Of a stretch of 11,957 nucleotides of DNA, positions 7,368 through 11,957 are shown in pieces (within the stretch, counting starts at the first letter, position 1; each line of letters starts with the position of its first letter). Both the position numbers and the translations under genes were made by a program. The notes beneath the pieces are model-generated. The model saw nothing but the letters and a program-made list of their open reading frames with translations. It had not been told where the DNA came from and did no database searches. The DNA is from JADZEJ01 sp964426815 (lineage in GTDB: Bacteria > Patescibacteriota > Patescibacteriia > 2-12-FULL-60-25): positions 1-11,957 of the forward strand of contig CAYRRZ010000029.1 in the NCBI GenBank assembly GCA_964426815.1, given 5' to 3'.

Positions 7368-7452
7368 TGGTGGGAGGAGCGGGAATCGAACCCGCATGCC
7401 TTACGGCGAGGGATTTTAAGTCCCTTGCGTCTACCAATTTCGCCATCCCCCC
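7368..7452 (-). tRNA. tRNA-Leu (anticodon TAA)
   Basis: The minus strand gives an 85-nt class II tRNA. Acceptor GGGGGGA (7452-7446) pairs with TCCTCCC (7378-7372), with one G-U wobble. The anticodon stem AGGGA/TCCCT encloses the loop CTTAAAA, giving anticodon TAA. A long variable arm has a GCC/GGC stem. The T arm is GCGGG-TTCGATT-CCCGC. The discriminator is A, with CCA encoded at 7368-7370. The 5' end lies 6 bases after the stop codon of the upstream 114-residue gene. Confidence 0.95.
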
Positions 7453-7458
7453 AAATGC

Positions 7459-7803
7459 TTAGTTTTGGCTAAGCTTTCTCTTTTCTTCGGCAAGCGCTTT
7501 CGCCTCAGCTTCGCACTCACCGCGCAATTCTTCCATAAAATCGGCTCGGGACGCAAGGTCATTCAAAAAAGACCGCGCCGCCTCCGTTTTTGGGTCTATC
7601 AAATAATCATTCTCAACCAAGTCAGGAAACCAACCCCGAACAGCCTCAATCACCAAACTATAGTTATCACGAGCCTGCTCCATTTCGCGATGATTATATT
7701 CCGCGTCTTCTAAACGAGTCGCGATTTCTTTTAATCGCTGCTCTACATTCGGCGCACGAGGCGCTTCAACTGATCTTGGCATTCCGCCGAATTTTTCAGC
7801 CAT
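7459..7803 (-). CDS. Hypothetical coiled-coil protein, 114 aa
   Basis: Small, soluble, highly charged protein of unknown function. Residues 20-50 (from NVEQRLKEIATRLEDAEYN) and 86-112 are predicted helices with heptad-like spacing. They are joined by a segment with AVRGWFPDL (54-62) and the acidic NDYLIDPKTEAA (65-76). No signal peptide or membrane helix. The ATG at 7803 follows the stop of the upstream 77-residue gene by one base, so translation is probably coupled; there is no separate Shine-Dalgarno. The gene ends 6 bases before tRNA-Leu, pointing to a shared transcript. A FlgN-like chaperone role was considered because of its partner, but no flagellar gene is nearby. Confidence 0.65.
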   Translation of the reverse strand: MAEKFGGMPRSVEAPRAPNVEQRLKEIATRLEDAEYNHREMEQARDNYSLVIEAVRGWFPDLVENDYLIDPKTEAARSFLNDLASRADFMEELRGECEAEAKALAEEKRKLSQN

Positions 7804-7804
7804 A

Positions 7805-8038
7805 CTAGTTCTGATGCAATTGCGCATTAATCCAAGCCAAACGCGAATCTGTATTTTCTGGAATATCTCGCACCTCACTCGCTAAACGTGCCGCATCACT
7901 TTTCAACCACACGATTTTTGAATTCTCTCCATGATGATGTCCCGAAATCGAAGACAAGGTGCTTTGACGATGTGTTGCTGGCACTGAGCTCAGTTGCCGC
8001 GCTTTCATATTAGATGATGGCATCATATCGTTTGCCAA
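7805..8038 (-). CDS. Small hypothetical protein, 77 aa, weakly FlgM-like
   Basis: The N-terminal half is low-complexity, rich in Ser, Met and His (SGHHHGENS at 32-40). The C-terminal part, WLKSDAARLASEV (44-56) and SRLAWINAQL (65-74), forms two short helices that vaguely recall the C-terminal sigma-binding region of anti-sigma factors of the FlgM type, but the usual closing motif is absent. The start is uncertain: TTG at 8038, or ATG at 8026 giving 73 residues; neither has a clear ribosome binding site. It is the first gene of a probable unit with the 114-residue gene and tRNA-Leu, beginning about 35 bases after the terminator of the gene before it. Confidence 0.5.
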   Translation of the reverse strand: MANDMMPSSNMKARQLSSVPATHRQSTLSSISGHHHGENSKIVWLKSDAARLASEVRDIPENTDSRLAWINAQLHQN

Positions 8039-8070
8039 AGCCTAGCGCATCGTCACACGTTTGGCGAGAT

Positions 8071-8097
8071 ACAAAAAAACCGAAGCAAAGCTTCAGT
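8071..8097 (-). terminator. Rho-independent terminator of the 95-aa gene
   Basis: ACCGAAGC (8079-8086) and GCTTCAGT (8090-8097) form an eight-base stem with one G-U pair and a three-base loop. On the minus strand it is followed by TTTTTTTGTA. The stem overlaps the last base of the TGA stop codon (8097-8099) of the upstream gene. Confidence 0.75.
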
Positions 8098-8384
8098 CAA
8101 AGACTCCTCTTGTAAGACGGACCGGCATGATCCGGCGGAAGTCGATACAGCAAGTCACGATGACGAGGAAAATATTGCGCAGGCAAAGAAAATTCCCCAT
8201 CCTCCTCAAGCCACGAATCCCCAGGCAAACGATAATCCGAAGACGGAAATCGTGCCTGATCAATATGCTGTTTAGTGCATCCCTCCGAATGAGTCACCGA
8301 CCCGGACCAGCGACCTGCCAAAAAAGAACCTCCAGCAAGAAAAACAACCGCACCAATCTTACCCCACGGAATCGGACGAATCAT
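8097..8384 (-). CDS. Small membrane-anchored hypothetical protein, 95 aa
   Basis: An N-terminal hydrophobic segment, about residues 8-25 (KIGAVVFLAGGSFLAGRW), would act as a signal anchor, leaving a short polar tail rich in Pro, Asp, Tyr and Arg outside the membrane. There is a single Cys at about 36 but no lipobox. No known family recognised. The start is well supported: AAAGGAG at 8399-8393, eight bases before the ATG. The gene is divergent from the NRAMP gene, 48 bases apart, and closed by its own terminator. Confidence 0.7.
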   Translation of the reverse strand: MIRPIPWGKIGAVVFLAGGSFLAGRWSGSVTHSEGCTKQHIDQARFPSSDYRLPGDSWLEEDGEFSLPAQYFPRHRDLLYRLPPDHAGPSYKRSL

Positions 8385-8392
8385 GACCAGCT

Positions 8393-8399
8393 CTCCTTT
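8393..8399 (-). promoter_or_regulatory. Ribosome binding site AAAGGAG
   Basis: AAAGGAG on the minus strand, eight bases upstream of the ATG at 8384. It is one of the few clear Shine-Dalgarno sequences in the window, so the organism does use them for some genes. Confidence 0.7.
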
Positions 8400-8432
8400 C
8401 AGGACAAAGGAACAACAGGTACACTATGCCCC

Positions 8433-9470
8433 ATGGCATGGACCTTACGCAAGCTATTAAATCGCATGGGCCCGGGTTTTATTACCGGCGCTTCAGACGA
8501 TGATCCATCTGGGATCGCCACCTACTCCCAAGCNNNNNNNNNNNNNNNNNNNNNNNNNNNNNNNNNNNNNNNNNNNNNNNNNNNNNNNNNNNNNNNNNNN
8601 NNNNNNNNNNNNNNNNNNNNNNNNNNNNNNNNNAAGCACTATGCCACCATTCTTAAATGGCTTGCATTAAGCTTACTCGCCTATCTTTTAACCGCCCTCC
8701 TCGTAACCACAAACTGGAAACAACTTGTTTTTTCAACCTTGATTCCACAACTTTCTTTTTCGCGTGACACTTTGTTCATGCTGATCGCCATTATTGGTAC
8801 GACCATTTCACCCTATCTCTTTATCTGGCAAGCCAATCAAGAAGTAGAAGAAGAAATCGCCCAAGGTCGAACCACCATCAAGTCCCGTTTTGGTGCGACC
8901 AAAGATGAATTATCGCGCATGAAAACCGATATCATCGGCGGCATGGCCTCCTCGCAAATAATTGCCGCTTGCATCATCGGTACCGCGGCCGCAACCTTTG
9001 CAGCTCACGGCATCACCACTATCGAAACCAGCGCCCAAGCCGCTCAAGCCCTCGAACCACTTGCCGGAAGTTTTGCTTCAACGATTTTTGCCATCGGAAT
9101 CATTGGTACTGGTTTACTCGCCGTTCCCGTCCTCGCCGCTTCAGGTTCCTATGCCGTTTCTGAAGCCCTCGGCTGGAAACAAGGTCTCGGAAAAACCCTC
9201 CATCAAGCCCCAGGCTTCTATGCCATGATCAGCGTCTCAACGTTTTTGGGCATGCTCATGAATATTGTCGGCATCAGTCCCATCAAAGCCTTGATTTGGA
9301 CCGCTATTTTAAACGGCATCTCTACCCCACCCCTCCTCCTCGTCATCATGCTGGTCGCGAACAATAAAAAAATCATGGACGGACACACCAATGGCTGGCT
9401 AAGTAACCTGCTATCCGGCAGTGTCGTCATCACCATGACCATTGCCACCATCCTCCTTTTTGTGCTGTAG
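8433..9470 (+). CDS. NRAMP-family divalent metal transporter, interrupted by assembly gap
   Basis: Inner-membrane metal ion symporter relative. The first helix carries GPGFITGASDDDPSGIATYSQ (from residue 13), the version of the metal-binding unwound helix found in a large bacterial NRAMP side branch in place of the canonical DPGN. Helix 6 reads GTTISPYLFIWQ, without the Met that favours Mn/Fe in classical NRAMPs, so substrate could differ (Mg or other). At least six more hydrophobic segments follow. The N-gap at 8534-8633 removes the region after helix 1; about 100 residues are expected there, so the true gap is probably larger than drawn. ATG 8433 is chosen because the family motif begins right after it; a frame extending to 8061 is not protein-like. 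There is no clear Shine-Dalgarno. The ZIP gene begins 2 bases after the stop. Confidence 0.85.
   Translation: MAWTLRKLLNRMGPGFITGASDDDPSGIATYSQXXXXXXXXXXXXXXXXXXXXXXXXXXXXXXXXXXKHYATILKWLALSLLAYLLTALLVTTNWKQLVFSTLIPQLSFSRDTLFMLIAIIGTTISPYLFIWQANQEVEEEIAQGRTTIKSRFGATKDELSRMKTDIIGGMASSQIIAACIIGTAAATFAAHGITTIETSAQAAQALEPLAGSFASTIFAIGIIGTGLLAVPVLAASGSYAVSEALGWKQGLGKTLHQAPGFYAMISVSTFLGMLMNIVGISPIKALIWTAILNGISTPPLLLVIMLVANNKKIMDGHTNGWLSNLLSGSVVITMTIATILLFVL
8534..8633. other. Assembly gap (100 N) inside the NRAMP gene
   Basis: Exactly 100 N, filler for unknown size. The frame happens to stay open across it, so the true length should leave remainder 1 when divided by three. Family topology suggests that about four membrane helices are missing. 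Confidence 0.95.
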
Positions 9471-9472
9471 TC

Positions 9473-10249
9473 ATGGCCAATATGAGTCTCCAACCGCTCG
9501 CTTTCGCCACCCTCCCCATCATTTCTACCTTTATTGGTGGCCTGGTGGTCTACAAATGGAAACGTGACCTTCATCCCTGGCTTTCCCTCTCCGGTGGTTT
9601 ATTGCTTGGCGTCGCTTTTCTCGACCTACTCCCCGAAGCGCTTGAATCTGGTCAAAACGCCGGATTAACACCAGGACTCATCCTTGGCTGTACCTTGGCA
9701 GCGATTTTGGTTTTTCATCTCATCGACAAAGGCTTCGCTTTTCACTCGCATCACGAACATGTTCATGGCGAACCCATCGAACCCTGCGAAAATACCCATC
9801 ATCGCAAAGCGGCAACCTGGCTTCGTGCTTCAGGCTTAATCTTACACAGCGTCCTCGATGGCATCGCGATTGGTGGAGGCTTTGCCGTAAATTTTCAACT
9901 CGGTCTCTTGGTCACCATTGCCGTCATCACCCATGATTTTTCTGATGGCATGAGCACGGTCACTATTCTCAAGCACGGTCTCGGACACAAAGAGAAAAGC
10001 ATCATTCCATTTCTCATTCTTGATGCACTCGCTCCATTCATCGGCGCCCTCATCGGTACCGCCCTCGCTCCAACCGAAGGCGCAATCGCTATTCTTCTCT
10101 CCCTCTTTACTGGCTTCTTTATCTTCTTGTCTTTATCCGAACTCTTGCCTCAAGCCCATGCCGGTGAAAAACCACGCCGCTTTGGCCTCGTCTTAACCGT
10201 TCTCGGCATCGTCGCTGTTGTTTTTATCCGCGCCTTCGCTGACATCTAA
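9473..10249 (+). CDS. ZIP-family metal transporter
   Basis: Membrane protein of 258 residues that moves divalent metal (usually Zn, also Fe or Mn) into the cytoplasm. The core binding motifs are on two helices: HSVLDG (125-130) in helix 4 and HDFSDG (154-159) in helix 5. The second replaces the HExPxE of classical ZIPs, as in a common bacterial subfamily. Between helices 3 and 4 lies a His-rich loop (89-110, with HSHHEHVHG, Cys105 and HH at 109-110), a typical metal sensor or chelator. About eight helices are visible and the length is normal. It follows the NRAMP gene by 2 bases with no Shine-Dalgarno, so the two are co-transcribed and probably translationally coupled. ATG 9482 is a possible alternative start. 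Confidence 0.9.
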   Translation: MANMSLQPLAFATLPIISTFIGGLVVYKWKRDLHPWLSLSGGLLLGVAFLDLLPEALESGQNAGLTPGLILGCTLAAILVFHLIDKGFAFHSHHEHVHGEPIEPCENTHHRKAATWLRASGLILHSVLDGIAIGGGFAVNFQLGLLVTIAVITHDFSDGMSTVTILKHGLGHKEKSIIPFLILDALAPFIGALIGTALAPTEGAIAILLSLFTGFFIFLSLSELLPQAHAGEKPRRFGLVLTVLGIVAVVFIRAFADI

Positions 10250-10252
10250 TTT

Positions 10253-10281
10253 TTGCGTTTTTCCGTTCAGCGTTCTAATCT
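10253..10281 (+). promoter_or_regulatory. Candidate promoter of ruvB (leaderless)
   Basis: TTGCGT (10253-10258) and TAATCT (10276-10281) are separated by exactly 17 bases. The -10 ends eight bases before the ruvB ATG at 10290, so transcription would start at or within a base or two of the start codon. ruvB has no Shine-Dalgarno, which agrees. Confidence 0.5.
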
Positions 10282-10289
10282 TGTTCGAT

Positions 10290-11306
10290 ATGGATGACGA
10301 ACGCCTCATCGCTCCTGAAACCCAACCAACCGAGACCGGTTTCGAATTATCGCTTCGTCCAAAAACCTTGGCCGAATTTATTGGTCAACCAAAAATCAAA
10401 GAAAATCTCTCCATTTTTTTAGAAGCCGCCAAAGCCCGCCAAGAACCTTGCGAACATGTCCTGCTCTACGGTCCGCCTGGCCTTGGAAAAACCACCCTCG
10501 CCCACGTCATCGCTCGCGAAATGGGAGCCAATATCAAAATCACCAGCGGCCCTGCTTTAGACAAAGTCGGTGATCTTGCGGCCATCCTCACCAATTTAGA
10601 AGAAGGCGATATTTTATTTGTCGATGAAATTCATCGCATGAATCGCAATATCGAAGAAGTCCTCTACCCAGCCATGGAAGACTATGCGCTCGACATCGTT
10701 ATCGGCAAAGGACCAACCGCACGCACACTTCGTCTTGATTTGAAGCGCTTTACCTTGGTCGGAGCGACCACACGTATGAGCTTGCTCTCCGCGCCACTCC
10801 GCGATCGCTTTGGCTCACTCTTCCATCTCGATTTTTATGGCGATGATGAAATGACCGCCATTATCCGTCGTACCGGCGACTTATTAGGCGTTGCCATTGA
10901 AGAAGAACCAGCACGCCGTCTTGCCACACGCTCCCGCCGCACCCCGCGTATCGCCAATCGCCTCTTAAAACGGGTTCGTGACTTCGCTCAAGTGCGTGCA
11001 AATGGTATCCTTGATGGGTCAACCGTTGATCTCGCTTTAAATGCCCTCGAAATAGATCCGCGTGGTTTAGACGAAACCGATCGCCGCATCCTGCGCTGCC
11101 TGATCGAAAAATTTAATGGCGGTCCTGTCGGCTTAACCACCCTCGCAGCTGCCAGCGGTGAAGAAGTCGCAACCCTCGAAGATGTCATCGAGCCCTTTCT
11201 CTTACAAGAAGGTCTTCTCGAACGTACACCTCGCGGTCGCCTCGCAACCGATGCCGCTAAACAGCATCTCAGCGAACACTCGTCCTCATCCTTTGCAAAA
11301 CTATGA
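10290..11306 (+). CDS. ruvB: Holliday junction branch migration ATPase RuvB
   Basis: AAA+ motor that drives branch migration of Holliday junctions with RuvA during recombination and repair, in the cytoplasm. The 338-residue protein has normal length. Visible motifs: Walker A GPPGLGKT (61-68), Walker B DEIH (112-115), sensor GATTR (158-162), and the arginine finger region RDRFG (171-175). The C-terminal winged helix includes NGGPVGLTTLAAA and the closing LLERTPRGR segment. ATG 10290 is used because the RuvB N-terminus starts there (RLIAPE...); the frame is open to 10218, but that part overlaps the ZIP gene. It appears to have its own promoter in the 40-base gap after ZIP. Its stop overlaps the next start by 4 bases (ATGA). 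ruvA and ruvC are not in the window. Confidence 0.97.
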   Translation: MDDERLIAPETQPTETGFELSLRPKTLAEFIGQPKIKENLSIFLEAAKARQEPCEHVLLYGPPGLGKTTLAHVIAREMGANIKITSGPALDKVGDLAAILTNLEEGDILFVDEIHRMNRNIEEVLYPAMEDYALDIVIGKGPTARTLRLDLKRFTLVGATTRMSLLSAPLRDRFGSLFHLDFYGDDEMTAIIRRTGDLLGVAIEEEPARRLATRSRRTPRIANRLLKRVRDFAQVRANGILDGSTVDLALNALEIDPRGLDETDRRILRCLIEKFNGGPVGLTTLAAASGEEVATLEDVIEPFLLQEGLLERTPRGRLATDAAKQHLSEHSSSSFAKL

Positions 11307-11563
11307 TCCCTCTCTGGGTCTTTCTCCTCATTTGGCTGGTATTCATGGGTCTCTTTGGACTCATGTCTTTTATCTCCATTGTTCAAATGATGCGCTACGG
11401 CATCCGAACCAGCGGCACCTATCTCGCGACATCCGTTTTTGTTATTTCAACCGTCATCGCCTTAGGTGGAAGTGGCATCTTCTTTCTCAATACCGATTGG
11501 ACACAAGAAGTTAATCTGTTTGAAAATTGGTCCAGCTCAACCATTTTTAATCCAAGTCCATGA
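11303..11563 (+). CDS. Small two-helix membrane protein, 86 aa
   Basis: Short integral membrane protein with two hydrophobic helices (about 3-29 and 39-62) and a polar, Ser/Asn-rich tail after residue 65. No catalytic motif; function unknown. Its ATG overlaps the ruvB stop and its TGA overlaps the next ATG, so it is translationally coupled on both sides. Placement between ruvB and a PH-domain membrane protein suggests an envelope role rather than DNA repair, but this is inference. Confidence 0.75.
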   Translation: MIPLWVFLLIWLVFMGLFGLMSFISIVQMMRYGIRTSGTYLATSVFVISTVIALGGSGIFFLNTDWTQEVNLFENWSSSTIFNPSP

Positions 11564-11957
11564 TTGATCTCCAACACCTCCCAGGCTCAAACCTGCAAGA
11601 GTCCGAAGTCCGTGTCTATCGCCGCCATTGGCTGACCTTGGTACCCCTCATGGTGAGCACGATCTTGGTCTTCATCCTTCCTATTGCTGGCTATGCCGTT
11701 CTCCGCATCTTCCGCGCCGAATGGTTTGATTCAGGCATCGGAACCGTTTTATTTATCATTGGTGCGAGTATCTTCTTTCTCTTCGGCTTGCTCTTCCTCT
11801 TTCAAACCTTCATGGAATACTGGCTCGACATTTTTATCGTAACCGACAAACGTATTCTCGACATCAATCAAACCGGACTCTTCAATCGCACCGTTTCCGA
11901 ACTCCGTCTCTATCGCACGCAAGACGTCACCAGCGAAGTCAAAGGCTTCGTTCAATC
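11560..11957 (+). CDS. PH-domain (bPH_2-like) membrane protein, 3' end cut off
   Basis: The frame is open from ATG 11560 to the window end, giving the first 132 residues. A soluble start (1-24) is followed by two membrane helices (about 25-50 and 60-84). A bacterial pleckstrin-homology-like domain starts at about 88, with IFIVTDKRILDI (91-102) and LYRTQDVTSEV (117-127), the recognisable opening strands. Such proteins are usually membrane-anchored with the PH-like domain facing the cytoplasm; their exact role is unknown. The start overlaps the stop of the preceding gene by 4 bases (ATGA). Confidence 0.8.
   Translation, partial: MIDLQHLPGSNLQESEVRVYRRHWLTLVPLMVSTILVFILPIAGYAVLRIFRAEWFDSGIGTVLFIIGASIFFLFGLLFLFQTFMEYWLDIFIVTDKRILDINQTGLFNRTVSELRLYRTQDVTSEVKGFVQ

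Noticed and set aside
7352..7368. Perfect inverted repeat ATCGAGCT-C-AGCTCGAT just past the tRNA-Leu CCA end
   Set aside because: A short 8-base hairpin with a 1-base spacer and no T-run. It could be a processing hairpin or an insertion scar, but no second copy or partner is seen.
39..7452. tRNA genes as integration sites of a genomic island carrying dab
   Set aside because: I looked for a copy of either tRNA 3' end at the far border of the dab region and saw none; no integrase gene is present.
8061..8432. Plus-strand extension of the NRAMP frame to 8061
   Set aside because: It is a very basic, low-complexity translation antisense to the well-supported 95-residue gene. The NRAMP N-terminus begins at 8433.
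1..11957. CRISPR array, insertion sequence transposase, rRNA or prophage genes
   Set aside because: No regularly spaced repeats, transposase motifs or rRNA-like sequence were seen in the visible bases; the two gaps could hide little.

Overview
The window looks like part of a bacterial chromosome scaffold, probably from a member of the Patescibacteria (Candidate Phyla Radiation). This placement is an inference from tight gene packing, ATGA stop/start overlaps, very small hypothetical membrane proteins, and the order ruvB / small membrane protein / PH-domain protein. No marker settles it. TAA, TAG and TGA are all used as stops, so the code looks standard. Both tRNA genes encode their CCA ends. 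Two runs of exactly 100 N (6066-6165 and 8534-8633) are scaffold gaps. Each interrupts a real gene.

Layout. (1) 1-113: tRNA-Gly(GCC) and its terminator on the minus strand. (2) 217-1959: a plus-strand heavy-metal P-type ATPase with a TPC metal motif and a shortened N-terminus. (3) 1949-2933: a segment bounded by a 27-base direct repeat (26/27 identical). It holds one conserved hypothetical gene with its own promoter and a palindromic repeat of about 109 bp, and it looks like an insertion behind the ATPase. (4) 2957-7314: a minus-strand operon for a DAB-type inorganic carbon pump, dabA (DUF2309, split by a gap) then dabB (NuoL-like), ending in a strong terminator. Sampled lines are clearly lower in G+C than the ATPase and ruvB regions. 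(5) 7368-8384: tRNA-Leu(UAA) preceded by three small minus-strand genes, two of them apparently on the same transcript as the tRNA. (6) 8433-10249: a plus-strand pair of metal transporters, an NRAMP relative (split by a gap) and a ZIP protein. (7) 10290-11957: ruvB, a two-helix membrane protein and a PH-domain membrane protein (cut by the window end), joined by 4-base overlaps.

How it fits together. Three unrelated metal transporter families (P1B ATPase, NRAMP, ZIP) lie within 10 kb. The DAB pump between them is itself a zinc-dependent carbonic-anhydrase-like machine. The pump is the most notable system here: it would let a small-genome bacterium accumulate bicarbonate using ion-motive force. 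Its different base composition and its neat bounding by terminators suggest horizontal acquisition. Several plus-strand genes lack a Shine-Dalgarno sequence. ruvB has a well-spaced -35/-10 pair ending just before its ATG, which suggests leaderless transcription.
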